Shown here piece after piece: positions 23,124-34,839 of a stretch of DNA of 64,000 bases (within the stretch, counting starts at the first letter, position 1; each line of letters begins with the position of its first letter). A program made the position numbers and the translations under genes. This DNA comes from Phlebiopsis flavidoalba (Eukaryota; Basidiomycota; Agaricomycetes; Polyporales; Phanerochaetaceae), in contig JAOCPU010000064.1 of the NCBI GenBank assembly GCA_035772785.1, positions 62,001 through 126,000 of the forward strand. Reading direction: 5' to 3'. The notes beneath the pieces are model-generated. The model ran no database searches and had not been told where the DNA came from. It was given only the letters and a program-made list of their open reading frames with translations.

Positions 23124-23456
23124 TTACACATTTTCCCACCCTTGCCACGCGTGCGACCTACTGTGATGGGCCCTTTGAGTGATAAATGCAGAGCCTGGTG
23201 TCGGTGAGCTCGTCGCGACGTCCACCTCCGCGTTCTCCCAGTATCGTTCGGGTGGGTCACCTAGAGGATCCTTCAATGTTGTTCGCCGGAGGGGCGTGCT
23301 CAGGGGGTTGGTCGCGGTTCGCGGCTGGGACGTGGTGTTGTCGTGGTGGTGGGTAGAAAAAAGAGGAGGCCAGAAGGGCAGACAGTCTGCTGGGCGCGAC
23401 GCAACGTTGGTCACTTTTTCTTCCGCTCGATCAACATCGCACAATCTGAGATTCAC
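23124..23456 (-). CDS. Possible small protein, convergent to the preceding gene
   Basis: Open for 110 codons on the minus strand. The part 'LGDPPERYWENAEVDVATSS' has ordinary amino-acid composition, but there is no family signature and no conserved copy to compare. It could be a terminal exon, or chance in GC-rich sequence. Confidence 0.25.
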   Translation of the reverse strand: MNLRLCDVDRAEEKVTNVASRPADCLPFWPPLFSTHHHDNTTSQPRTATNPLSTPLRRTTLKDPLGDPPERYWENAEVDVATSSPTPGSAFITQRAHHSRSHAWQGWENV

Positions 23457-23459
23457 TAG

Positions 23460-24067
23460 CCACTGGTTGGATCCGACATACTAACGAGCCACTCAAGGCT
23501 TATCGCGCGGGACTGGTATGCTCAATCCATCATGCTAGAATAGCTCATAGCTCAATATTTTACTTCGTGATGCATCTTGAACGAGTGCACGTCGGGAGGC
23601 CTGCACAGGAAATGTTAAGTGGTAATGATTCACCATTTCTTAATTTTCGAATATCGCCTTAGTACTCCTGAATTCGTATGATAAGGGCTCGAGCCCATTC
23701 ATCAGCGGGGCATGTGGGATTTGATATGAGTTACGCCAGCTTCTGCCGCTCCAATGCTGACGTCTCTTTCTCCTGTTCTTCGTCGCCTATAGGAGCGGAT
23801 CCTGGTTCTGTCAAAGGAGCTTGAAACTGCCGATGTCGACGTGACACTTCAACGGAGATGTCTGGTGCATCTCCACCAAAGCGTTGTCTATGCTCGATAG
23901 GTTCGAGTCCAAGTCTTTGGTGGGCTTGAAGTCCTTCAGATTTGCCAAGCTCTCATCTCAACTTTCTCGACGCTCCTGGACATGTGAAAAGCTGAAAGCA
24001 AGGGTATGTGACGGGGTGAAGAATGTGAGACAGCGGTCTAGCGAGCGTAATATTAGGTATGATGTAG
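23460..24067. other. Intergenic, nothing recognised
   Basis: No recognisable gene, RNA or repeat. A 63-codon plus-strand frame at 23884 has no features. Confidence 0.5.
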
Positions 24068-25083
24068 TTAAATAGTCCGAAATAAATGTTTTACCTCCGA
24101 ATGTTGCCGTCCACCATACTCACTGTGGTCACACACTGAGTACATACAACGGCGCAGCTGATGGAAGAAATGTACGTACGCGTGCAGCACGCATTTGGAG
24201 CATTCACAATTATCCATCGCGTGATGGACAATTCGGGCTAGCTGTAAAACATCCTCGTCGGGCAAAGAGAGTTTTGGAGTACAGCTGCCTACTGGGCGAT
24301 TGTGTTTGGTCCGTGTGCGAATCGACACGCTGCCGGTTGCCATAAGCCACACCAAAGGCGTCAGACTGGCTTTCCTTCGGGTGGTTACGGCGGTTCCAGG
24401 CGTGGACGCTCTCCAGATTTGGCATGCGCGTGAGCGGAATGTATTCTGGCTTGGAGAGGGGAGTTTTCAGGGTCCCAGTGGCAGTCATCGTCGATGTCAA
24501 TGCTCAGAGATCTGAGACTTGTGGACTGATAAAAGGAACGATCGCAAGTGCCGTGCAGTGATCCACGTTTTTACGTAAAAGTAGAAATCGTGGATATCCG
24601 CGGATGGCAGAGATCGCGGAAGATCATAATGAAGTGAGCTTTGGGCGACTGAGCTTGGGTTTGTCTGGGATTCCGATGGATTGAGGGCGTGGACAGAAAC
24701 AGAGTACAGGAGAGGCAGCAGGCTCCTCGGCAAAAACAGTGAAGAATGTTGTGGACCCAGCTTCGCTGCGTCATGTCCTGGCCAATCCACAATGTTTGGA
24801 CGAAGTACGAGATGCGTAGATCCGGCGGCCAAAATGTTGAGTTGACCATCTCAAGAAAAGTGCGCGCATCGTCGTATGTGCGAATGGAAAACTCTGTGGA
24901 ATATGACAGGTCGCAGGATACGAGCCCAGTGTCGACATACCAGGGAGCAGTTCTCAATGTGAGAACGCGGCCAGGTGTTTCCAAACCCCAAGGAGTTGTC
25001 GCGAAGGTATATAGGTATACGATGAATCAATTCTGGAGGGATTTGGTGGCCCACGGTGACCGGTGCGCCGTCTGACTGTCCAT
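24068..25083 (-). CDS. F-box-like protein
   Basis: Start ATG at 25083 on the minus strand ('MDSQTAHRS'). After a one-base step it reads 'GHQIPPELIHRIPIYLRDN' and 'CSLVCRHWARILRPVIFHRV', the pattern of the F-box-like domain at the N-terminus of many mushroom proteins (PPEL-h-x-R-I, then CSLVC-x-x-W). Next come 'YDDARTFLEMVNSTFWPPDL', 'YFVQTLWIGQDM', 'SIDIDDDCHWDPENS', 'MPNLESVHAW' and a C-terminal 'LPDEDVLQLARIVHHAMDN'. F-box proteins normally recruit substrates to SCF ubiquitin ligases through Skp1. The substrate here is unknown. Several frame steps are needed, and the 3' border (24068 or about 24150) is uncertain. It is divergent from the VAM7-like gene, 548 bp away. Confidence 0.65.
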
Positions 25084-25630
25084 TGGCTAACTATGAGCGA
25101 AACAGGGAAATACAAAATAGATGAGGTTGCACTCAACATGTTCCATTCTGCCGGTCTGACCCAATTGTCTTTGACTCTTTTTGAGACTACAATTTTAATC
25201 GAATGCTCGTGAGACGGATTGTCCTTTAACCAAATGGCTAGCAGGGGCCACTGATCAACCAGGTTTCACATCCAGCGAAGGTAGGAATGTGAGAGCAATG
25301 GTAGCAGAACGAGAGCTTAGCATCGCACCCGGGTGTTCCGTGCGAAGGTTTGTAGTTGACGGCATGAAAACAAGGCAGGTTGTGAATTGAGGTGATGATG
25401 GGTCAACTGTGCTGAGTAAGCTGATTATGTAAAAGCAAGGCGGAACCTTTTGTCCCAAAGTGACCCAAATTTAGTGGGCCTTTGGGGCAAAATATATACC
25501 CAAGTGGGCGTTTCTGTGGCTTCGCTACGACCACTACTGTCCCCGCTACGACCTCTCGCTATATTACAATCTGTTTCGTTCTCCGGCTTCGTTTATTCAG
25601 AGCGATATTCGAACTCGTATCTCGCCATAT
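25084..25630. promoter_or_regulatory. Divergent promoter region between F-box-like and VAM7-like genes
   Basis: 547 bp between the two divergent starts. Around 25490-25660 the plus strand is AT-rich before the VAM7-like ATG. No TATA box as clear as that at 21822 was found. Confidence 0.45.
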
Positions 25631-26755
25631 ATGAGCACAGTTATCCAAGCTATCTATATACGCAGCTATGAAGAGCGCACAACTCCTAAACCACATACAG
25701 TCTACCGCATAGAGATCCAGGCCTCTGTGCGATCGTGGCAGATGTGGAGACGATATATCTGAATTTGCCGATTTGCATACAGAACTCACAAAGTCCACAG
25801 GCTCGCCCCCGCCCGCGGAGCTGCCCGCCGAAGCACTCGCTCAGCATGTTCCGCTCCCACAACAACCCCGCCATCCTCGAAGAGCGCCGCGAGGGGCTCG
25901 AACGCTACCTGCGCGCGATCCTCAGCGCGAAGGACGACCGATGGCGCGACTTACGCCTTTGCGTCTCCGGGACTTTCCTCGGTGTGCCGGTGGGGAAACT
26001 GCAGGCGGACGGCGGCGCGGGCGTTGTGCCTCGCAGTTCACGTCGTCGTCATGGGCTGGACGAGCACACAGACCTGCAGGCGCGGTGCGCGACGTGCGGG
26101 CGGACATTAACAAGCGCGATGCGCTCGGGGACATGGGCGATGTCGCGGGCGCGCACGCAGGCGAACGTGCAGGCGAAGAAGAAGCTCGCGGCGGCGCTGT
26201 CGCGCGTCGGTGCGCTCGAGGAGGGTGTGCAAAGTCCCTGGGCATGGCGGGCATGAGAGAGGGGGCGTAGCTGCAGCGGCGGATGTGGGACCTGGTCGGG
26301 CGGCCTGCGAGACGAGTGCGAGAAGCTGGCGAGTCAGATGGTCACGGTTGCGAAGGCTCACGTCGCGTGGGGTGGGTTCGTCTGCGGAGCGAAATCCGGC
26401 GTCGGAGGCGGATAGGGCCGCCCTGCTGAGCAATCCTTCCGGCAAGCCTGCAACGGGGTTCCAGAGACCAGTTACGAGGGTGTTTGGCGGGCAGCCGAAG
26501 GAGACCGAGGCAGACTCGCCCCTTGGACGACCAGGGTCTCGTGCAGCTACAGCAGACGCAGATGGATCAGCAAGACTCGTATCTTTCGCAACTCCCCCCC
26601 TCCGCCATCTTGCATCGCCAGAAACATCTCGGGCTGGCAATCGGACAGGAGATCGAGGAGCAGAACGAGATATGCTGGACGAGATGGCTGGCGAGGTCGA
26701 CAGAGTGGGAGGAAAGCTGACGAGCGCGAAGAAGCAGCTCAACAGGCTTGGATAG
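25631..26755 (+). CDS. VAM7: VAM7-like protein (PX domain plus Qc-SNARE)
   Basis: From ATG 25631 the N-terminus 'MSTVIQAIYIRSYEERTTPK' leads into a PX domain: 'TVYRIEIQASVRSWQMWRRY', then SEF after one extra base at 25757, 'LHTELTKSTGSPPPAELP', 'ILEERREGLERYLRAILSAK', and an indel-broken FLGVPVGK. A middle region follows, 'DEHTDLQAR', 'INKRDAL', 'NVQAKKKLAA'. It ends in a SNARE helix, 'VQLQQTQMDQQDSYLSQL', 'LHRQKHLGLAIGQEIEEQN', 'LDEMAGEVDRVGGKLTSAKK', stop at 26753-26755. PX binds phosphatidylinositol 3-phosphate, and the SNARE helix enters the vacuolar fusion complex with HOPS. The domain order and length (about 370 residues) fit the family. At least five single-base shifts are needed, mostly apparent insertions. 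For a gene expected to be constrained this points to sequence error. Confidence 0.88.
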
Positions 26756-27309
26756 GACCGTCTGGACTTTGGAAGGTTGTCCTTCTCTCATTTCGACTTC
26801 ACGTTATTCACTGATATCACCGTGTAGAACTGATGCTTCACTCTGCATGACGACATGTAATGCCATTGTTTGGCGTGCTACCGACGCAACGGATTTTTCA
26901 CGCTCGTGGGTATTCCTGCGTTGCTCATGAGGATGAAACACCTTCTTAGTATGTGGCTTGCTCTCTTCTGGCACAATCGTCACTCCGGACACGATGTATC
27001 TTGCATTCCCGCCGATGAGTTGTCCGCATCGCGACAAGGCGGCGTGTGACCTCAGCCACGGTGGGGTCTCAGAGCGGACTCGTCGGGCCCCGACGCTGAG
27101 CGGGGTGGCGCACCCTTCTGCATCATTCTTTGCTCGTTCGAATGACCTCCTGCTAGACCCTTCTTCGACGAAATGTATTCGAGCGAAGCGTGTGCTACTA
27201 GCTGGCGCTCATCAGCACGCTTGGGGTCTGGTAGCGCGCCCTGCGCGAGCTCAGCTGTCCAAGGAAACACAATCAGGCACCTCAAAAACCTCATTAAACG
27301 TCCACTACT

Positions 27310-27883
27310 TTGAACACCGTGCCCAGCCATCGCCTGTCGGGTCGAGACGACTGCCACCCATCCCACGTCATGTGCACCAGCGGGCGATCGACGGCGCTGG
27401 CGAGGAGGGGTCAAACGCGCAGGCTCGAGCGCGACCGCGCCGCAGCCGCCAGGCGTCGACGCGGGAGAAGGCCCCGCTGGGAGCCACGCTACAAGTCAGG
27501 CGTCGGACGCCGCCGGACGCACACCACGGGCCCGGGGCGGTGCACGCCTACGATCAGCTGGGCGGCCATGAATGCGATCTCGGGGCTTGCCCCACGTCTC
27601 GCGGCGCGGCCCTGCGGCGGGGCGCTGAGCGCGAAACACGCAGTCGGGGCGCGGCGCGGCGGACCTGTGCGGAGTCGCGGGCGCGCGCGGGCTGTTGCGC
27701 TGCGAGTCCGACGAGACGCGACGCGACGCGGCTCTCCGCGCGGCCATCGTGCGGGGCGTCGCGTACGGCCGTGGGGCTCTGTTCCGTGCGCACGGCCGTC
27801 CTTCGCGCTGCGATCGCTGTCAAGGAGAGCATCGAAGGCCGTGCCACTTGGCTCTCTGTTTTCCAGGCCAGGTGAATTTGTAG
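27310..27883 (+). CDS. GC-rich open region, possible gene of unknown function
   Basis: GC content here is very high and several frames are open on both strands. The most protein-like path ends 'RDAALRAAIVRGVAYGRGAL' and 'FRAHGRPSRCDRCQGEHRR', with a TAG at 27881-27883. Upstream, 'VHAYDQLGGHECDLG' lies in another frame. No domain is recognised. A minus-strand gene cannot be excluded. Confidence 0.25.
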
Positions 27884-28657
27884 ATGGACCCGCGATCGAA
27901 GCCACTCGAGCCCTTTCCGGGTACGGCGGTGGACGCTCAGATGGCGCGCGCCCCCATCCCCGGGAACGCGCGTCGAGCATGCCTCCAGTCCTCGGGAGCG
28001 TGCGTGCCAGGCGCGGCCGTCAGACCTGTCGTATTCTGCTATATTGCACTCCCCACGAGTCTACGGGCCCTGAGAACGCGGGCTTTAGCGGACATGGGCG
28101 CGCGGTGCCCAGAACGGGGGGATCTACAGCACGCCGGCGCGAGGCTGATGGGCCAGCGATTAGCTCGCCAGGGCTGGTGTTCTTCTCGAGGACGCAGGGC
28201 GGCGTCATGTGAATTGCAGAAAACTTATGTACAGCTAGGGCTAGTGAATACACATTAAGTCCCACAGATGCGGAAAGAACAGGGCCACGATGCATGAATG
28301 GTATCAACAGCGGAAAAGAGCGTAAGTTAGCATGAAAGAAAAATACTATCCAGGCGCTGGGAGAGCACACGGGCAGACCGAGAGAATGCCCCATTGGCAG
28401 ATATAGCACAATAGAAAGAACCCCAGAACCACTGGCCAGGCGAAAACCGTAACCCAAACTGCGCGATACCAAGGGTCCGAAAGAATAGCCGCGCCCGCCC
28501 GCCTATGGCGTACTCGCGCCCGCACCGACGTCGAGCTGCTTCACGCGCACGAGCGACGCCGCCCGGTGACCCGTCGCCCGTAGCTTTGCGTCGCTACTGC
28601 GCGCGCGTTTCGGTGAAAGCGCCGCACGCTCCTTTCTGGCGTCGTCGCTTTAGGCTT

Positions 28658-30120
28658 TATGCCGCTCGCTGCGGCCTCCCCAGGGTGTCGGCGGGCGCGG
28701 CGGCGTCTGCGTCGGTGGGGGCGGCGGGCGCCGACTTGCGCGGGACACGTTTGTGCTGCCCGCGCCGGCACTCGGTCGGGAACACGCACGACTGGTCGCG
28801 CTTGACGCACTGCCTATAGAGAAAGAAAAAGAAAAGGTACAGTCAGTCAATGACGCACTGCGGCGCGACACGAGGGACGGCGCGGGGACGACATACTTGC
28901 AGCGCTGATCAGTGCTATCAGGAGCAGGTGGCCCGCAGCATATCTTGCGCTCTCGGCAGAAGAGGCAGGCCATCGCGGGCTTCTTCTTCGCGGGGGGCGG
29001 GCGCACGGGGCCCTTGACGTCCTCGACGAGGCTCCCCAGGACGCCCTCACCGTCTGATCGGTCGCCCGTGGAGCCCGGCGAAGCGACGAGCGTGTGCCGG
29101 AAGGTCTGCTTGGACGAAAACTGCGTAAAGAGGCCGGCGGGCGCACTGGAGGGCGGTGGCGTCGGCGTGTGGATGCTCGTCGCGGAAAGGGTGCCCTGTT
29201 GCCTCTTGGGGCGGGCGGGGGCAGCGCCAGCCGCTGGGTCCGTGTTCGCGGCACCAGGGGAAGACGGCCCTTCGGTCGGAGGCGTCTGTGGGGGCGCATT
29301 GTTGGGTGGCCGGCTGGCCTTGCGCGGCTCGATGGGCGTGATCGCGCCCTGGAGGGTATAGCTGGGGCTCACCGGGAAGCGCGATGTGGGCACGTCGGCG
29401 GGCCGCGGGGGGGACGCGTGGTAGGTGTGGGTGGGCGAGGGCAGAAACGCAGCGTCCTGCAGGAGAGGAGGTGGTGAGTGCGTGCGAAGCGAAGCTTAAC
29501 GGCGGAACCTACGGTGGGATCGGGATTCCCGATAATGCCTGTCTGCATGAGTTGGCCGTTCATGTAGTTGTGCTCGGGCTCTGGTTGGTATGGGCCCAGG
29601 TCGTACGTGGCACACACAGGGTGCATGAGCCCCTGGGGCGAGAATACCTCGGTGGGCGTGCTCCCGTCGGGCCCTGTAGTCAGTCGGGTGGATGAGCGAC
29701 GCGAGCCGACCTCTGCTGCCATGGACATACATTGCGACTCGAGCGAATATCCACTCTGGTACTGCTGAAAGCCTGCGTCGAGAAAGTAGGGCGCCTCGTC
29801 GATGCCTTGGAGATGGGGCGTCGCGAACGAGAACTGCAGCGGCGAGGAGACCGGCATGACTTCGCTTTCGGGAAACGACAACGTGCCGGAGGTTTGGCGG
29901 GGCGGCTTGGAGGCGTCTTCGTCGAGTGCGCCTGCGAGGCTAGACGAGCTGCCTGGGCGGCTTGGGCTGTAGTAGCCGGCCTCGAGAGACATGTCTCTGG
30001 GTACAAGTACGCCTGGGCGTCGTCATGAAACTGTGTGCGGTCATTGTTTGAGGCGAATTGGAGGTGCGGATCGTGGTGTGTGCTTGAGGACGCTGTGCCG
30101 TAAGGCGAGTGAAATGCCAT
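28658..30120 (-). CDS. Zn2Cys6 fungal transcription factor
   Basis: Minus strand, from ATG 30120 ('MAFHSPYGTASSSTHHD') to TAA at 28658-28660. The N-terminal low-complexity region reads 'LEAGYYSPSRPGSSSSLAG', 'HPVCATYDLGPYQPEPEHN' and proline-rich 'RKASRPPNNAPPQTP'. The zinc cluster lies near the C-terminus: 'MACLFCRERKICCGPPAPD', then 'RCK' spliced to 'QCVKRDQSCVFPTECRRG', giving CX2CX6CX11CX2CX6C. A basic tail 'QHKRVPRK' follows. Introns: 29457-29512 and 28814-28896 (GTATGT...TATAG). The second intron splits the zinc cluster between Cys4 and Cys5. A C-terminal cluster followed by RRGQHKR is familiar from basidiomycete regulators. One frame step is needed near 29995-30005. Its targets are unknown. 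Confidence 0.85.
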
Positions 30121-31180
30121 CTTGAAGAGCGATCAACCTTCGCGGAAGCAAATTGCGATGGCGGTGGCGGCGGCGGTAGCGGTATCCAGGCAGTCGGCGT
30201 CGTTGATGGCGGGGGGCGTCGGGGGCCGCGGCGGCCTGTGGACGGTGGTCGCGGCTGGAGGCAACGAGTGGGAGGATGAGCCAGCGTCGAGATGCGAGTC
30301 TTAAACCTAAGACTCGATAGTTTCGCGCCTATTGCGGGTGCTCGGCACGCCCGAGGGCTTGAGCCCAACAAACTCTATTTGCCGCCCAATGAGTCTCTCT
30401 CGCCAGCCCTTGCTCTCCACACCAGCTTTCCGCGTAATAAGATTGCTCGGGACCAGTACATGCTCAAAATGAACCCTCTAAATAATTCGCCGGACGCTCG
30501 TAGTCGCTGCCATTCCCAAAAAGGCATGGCTAGAAACCTCTCGCCGCATTGCAATCTCAACCTTATCAGCTTTGCTATTGTCACATGCCTGCTGCACAAG
30601 GCTCGCCCAGCTGTCTACGCACCAGCCTTGCATTCAACATCCTAAAGCTTGTGTATCACCCCACGCCCTCTGCGGCCCGCCACCCGACCGCGAGAGGACG
30701 CAAACCCTAACTTTAGGCTTAATTTCCTCAAGGTTGCCTCACCCGTGCTCGCTGCTGCGCTTTGCATCATCTCGTGGGCCACTTGTCGCGATGCCAATGT
30801 CGCCAGGTGGGAGCCGCCGCCATAATGAACTTCGAATGGGGGGCGAGCCGCCTTCGCCTTCGTCTCTCAGCCCAGTGATCCGCGGGGATGCCCCCGACTG
30901 GGCACCGTTCAATGACAGATACTCCGCGAAGGGCTGGGAACCCACGCGCGCAGGTCGGGCGGGCGGGCGAATTGCAATTCCGCAGCCAGCTCGCGCTGAG
31001 ACCTCCGACGCTGCGACGTCGACTGCCGGCTATCGGGGGCAGACATGGTGCGAATTGGCCAGAGCACAGGAGCACGGCAGATGAAATCAAGAAGAGAGCC
31101 TGTGCCAAATGTACCGACAAAATAAGATGATATCATGTACTCCAGGTTCCCCGACTCGGTAGAAAACGCCGCAGCGGCCT
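30121..31180. other. Intergenic region upstream of the Zn2Cys6 gene
   Basis: About 1 kb between the start of the Zn2Cys6 gene and the 3' end of the MaoC gene. A 170-codon plus-strand frame (30572-31084) and overlapping minus-strand frames show no domain. It probably holds the promoter of the regulator. Confidence 0.45.
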
Positions 31181-32340
31181 TCATAGCTTGCTCTTCTCGG
31201 CCTTGCGCACGTACGCGACGCCAGAGGCGAGGCAGACCTTCCCAGAGTCGACGTCCTTGGTGACGAACGCCACCTCGGTCGTGCCGTCTGGCCCAGGGCC
31301 CATCTCCCAGATGGCCGTCTCGAGCGCATCGCCAGGCTTGACGGGCGACGAGAACCGCACGCCAAAGTACCTGAGCGCGTCCGGCGCGCCGCCACCAACA
31401 GCAGCGAGCCACCGCGGCGGGGCGGCGAAGCCGAACGTCGAGAGCCCGTGCAGGATGACGGCCAGGCCAAAGCCTGCCGCCTGGCCGATCGTGGGGTCTG
31501 TAGGGATCGCGCATTACGTTGTGATGCTTCTGCAGATCGGCACGAGCGTCTAGCGGGGAACGCACCATATGTGTCAGCCCGTTGTAGTCTCCACTCAACG
31601 ATACACCGCGGCCCATGCTCGGGAGGTCGTCTTGTCCTGACGCACGACGTGGTCCATGAGCGCGCGGTCCTTGGGGATGTCCTTTTTGCCCGCCGGCGGG
31701 CCTGCGATATGCGCTTTGCAAACTTTTGGCCCGTGGCCTTGGCCCCTAAATTTAATGATGCGCTCTGCAGGTGGCATTACGGCATTCAACGCTCTCAGTG
31801 TGCGCTGGGAGCAATCAACGACATTTCTAAGACTCACACTAGAGCTTAGTGTACACCGTCCATGCGGATCTCCACGAGCAGCGTCTCCCATTTCGACGAA
31901 CAATGACCCGAGTTCTAGCGTCATTTTTAGTAACTGCAGTGTCGGTCAAGCGGTCAAAACGCCGTGGCAAGCACTACTGTTTCTCGGCTCACTACCGCGG
32001 CCGAATAGACGGTTTCTTGAGCAACCATCCTGGGCCGCTGACTGCCTCCGGGATAGGCTTCACAATCTCAATTGGATTGCGATGCCGTGAAACCTAAATC
32101 CGGTTAGGATACCCAGCCCCTCTAGGCTGTGTCATCGCACGGAATGGAAGGCCAGCTCCCGTGACGTTGCGGATTGGGGTCAAAGTTGGGCATGGCCCAG
32201 GGACAGCACGCGAGCGGGCGACCCGCTGCTTGAAGTTGTTTGATATCCTGATCGTCGCCCTTGAAATGCAAGCACGACGGGGTACGTCGGGAACGGGGCC
32301 CAGTCCGCGTCTGGTCAGATCAGCCCACGCCTGGGACACC
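31181..32340 (-). CDS. MaoC-type (R)-hydratase, peroxisomal, multi-exon
   Basis: Minus strand, stop TGA at 31181-31183. The last exon (31497-31181) gives 'TIGQAAGFGLAVILHGLSTF', 'LRYFGVRFSSPVKPGDALET', 'GTTEVAFVTKDVDSGKV' and 'SKL' as the last three residues, a PTS1 peroxisome signal. Upstream, after an intron (31498-31565), come 'LSGDYNGL', 'DHVVRQDKTT' and 'IAGPPAGKKDIPKD', and further upstream 'NPIEIVKPIPEAVSGPGWLL' and 'DWAPFPTYPVVLAFQG'. These match in order a double hot-dog MaoC hydratase, the kind that hydrates trans-2-enoyl-CoA in fungal peroxisomal beta-oxidation. One base is missing at 'YR|LSGDYN' (about 31605), and there are other shifts. The first exon (about 32340-32560) could not be resolved. 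The HIDP motif after DYN is disturbed at an exon border. The family call is firm. Confidence 0.8.
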
Positions 32341-32560
32341 GCACGAAAGAAGGGGCACCAAGCAGACAACAACCACACAAAGGCAAAAAACGGGGGAAAC
32401 CGAGCGGAGGGAAAGCATCAGAATCTATGGGCACGCGGCCAGTCGGTCGGGGTATGTGGGACCCTACGACCGAGATAGTTCTGTGGGAAGCCAAAATAGA
32501 CTAACGTCAGCCGCGCGAAGTCAGGCCCGCGGGGGGGGGTGGGGCTAGTATCGATTGCGA

Positions 32561-34749
32561 TAGCCGATTTACGATCGCCTGGTCGAGTCGCACTTTGCGC
32601 CGATTCCGAGAGCGTAGAGCAGAAGGTCTCGCTTGATCGCCACCGATACCTAGAACGCACGTCGCGGGTGAGCTCTGACCCCTCGCGCAGCTAAGCTGCC
32701 CCGGTGGCCGCCCTATTTGGCGACTTACTGGGAAGTACCCTCTGGCGTCTGAAAGCCGAATCGCCTTTTCGATGGTTTAATGTCGGACATGGTTAGAGGT
32801 ACGCGAGACGGTTGACTGTTCAAATGCTGGTTAGCGGACGCGGGATGGGCCTGTTATACCGGCCGTGGTAAATCATGTTCAAGTGTGCACGGTGTGCGCT
32901 GTGTGAGACCACGGCGGGGGCGGGCGGCGCGGCACCCCGGTGGCCCGACTGGCCAATCACAAAATGACGTTGTAAAATTGCGCGCGATAATGTGACCGGC
33001 GCTTAGAATATACGCGACTGTTTTTTTTTTTTTTTTACTCTGGTCCACGATGTGCGAACGACCTCCTGACGGTCAAAAGTGACAACGTGTCCAGATAAAA
33101 GGTCTGGGTAACATGTAGTCTTCTAGCCTTACAACTCAGTAACTCAACTCTCTGTATCGCCAAAAACCTACGGCCTAGATAGACTCAGCATCCAAGACAA
33201 CTGTCGCGAATCCGCGTTGTCTTTCCCTCGACAACAAATACACTTACCGTGGACGAAGAAACATAGCCATTCGAAGGTCTATCTTTATACCGTCGCAGCA
33301 CTCACAAAGCGATGTCGCCCCCCTGATCTAGGGTGGCGCAGCCCTCAGTCGTGTAAGTCGCCGTCGTTTTTCATGACCCCCCTGAAAAATACACGTTTCT
33401 ACGAGGCTCGCGATGTCTTCTTGTTACCGGCCGTCAGAGGGAATGCTTACTCAAGTGCTTGTAGCGTGTGAGGTAATCCAGGCCCACCCGCGTCCGCGAA
33501 TGCCACACGCGTTCACGCTGTGTCGTCTGCCGCGTCTATCCGCCCAGGATGCATTGAATTGCGGCCGACACGACTCGATGATCAGCTGATGATGCCGTAC
33601 GACCACCAGGCCCAGGGTTCGCCACCATCGCGCCCGATGCGAGCGGTGTTTTTTTGTGCCCCTACTGTGTACTGGCAGTTCACACCGGTGCAATGCGCCT
33701 GCGTGCGCTCATCGTGGCGTGCAGGAAACCGTATCTCGTCGTCGTCACCAGACCATTCAAATCGTAAGTTCGCCTGTGCTCTGACTTACGCGATTGAGTA
33801 GCACTGGTTGACATGACTCATTACGCAGGACGCCCCTAGTCCATTCTGAGCCCTTGACCCACAAGGATATGCGTAGTCGGGACTGAACTCTGTTTGCATC
33901 TCCGCCTATCTCAGCGGGCATCCTCGGTGTGCACGCTGTCCGTGATTTACACAGCGCGAAGCCCCAGTTGGCATGGACGTCCAGCCGAAGAGAGACGAAG
34001 AGAAGTACGTGGTCGTATCGCTTGGCGGTAGGCTTTGTTATTCATTAAAGTTTCGCTTGCAGAGTAGTGGAAGCCTGTTGACGGTTGATGGGGATCTCAG
34101 GATAGCGAACTTAGCAAACTCAGGTGCGCATCGACCGACGCTTTGCATGACGTCATGATTCCGGCGTTGTAGTTGAATACCCCATGCGGCGGGTGCAGTT
34201 GTAATACCGTGGCGTAAGCGTTCTGCTCATCGTTTTCTGCTCGAGAGAACGACCTCAGACTGGTGAATAAACCTCGGAAAGCAATCGTTTCTGACCATCC
34301 ACTGCTATCGGGAGCGAGGTTCAAGGGAGTTTACGTTGCCTGGGCTCGTCTCCACGCAAATCGTCACGAAGTGTCATTGATCGAAAAGCTCAGACCTCCC
34401 ACCGCTGAGATCCAAAAAGGGGTTTCCTCACGGAAAAGGCCTGAACGCTTGACCCTTTCATCACTTCACAGGCTACTATCCGCTGTGCTACGCTCGAATT
34501 TATTACTGCCACCATGCTAACAAAACACTCCGCAGGTCACGCAAGCAGTTGCCCTCCACGTGTGTCATACCGCCGACCGCGGCTGAAGAACGATGAGAAT
34601 GATGACTCGTTGAGGTCCGGTACGGCCAACGACATAATCAATACCGGCGGGATGGACGGTCCTGGAAGGTATCTCCACGAGACTCACCCGCGAGGATCCT
34701 GGGTGACTCGTATATGTGTCGAGATCAATTAGCGACCAATGCGACTAAT
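32561..34749. other. Single-copy stretch before the right array, no gene recognised
   Basis: Contains many short frames on both strands, none with a family signature, and a 16-T run at 33021-33036. Similarity to the repeat unit begins at about 34750-34840. Confidence 0.45.
33021..33036. repeat. Poly-T run (16 T)
   Basis: A homopolymer of 16 T in intergenic sequence. It could be the poly-A tail trace of a minus-strand retroposed sequence, but no such element is recognised next to it. Confidence 0.9.
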
Positions 34750-34839
34750 TCTCTTCTACGTTTATCTATTGGGATCATGGGTTCCGAAGATCAAATTATA
34801 GTCAATGCAGTGCCGATACATGTTCATCGGTAGGATTGT

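Noticed and set aside
27300..28250. Overlapping long open frames on both strands, up to 300 codons
   Set aside because: GC content is so high that stop codons are rare in all frames. None has a recognisable domain, so only one low-confidence region was kept.
33970..34500. Short kinase-like words ('GDLRIAN', 'VYVAWARLH') before the right array
   Set aside because: They occur in the wrong order for a kinase (catalytic-loop word before the helix C word), in different frames, without DFG or APE motifs.
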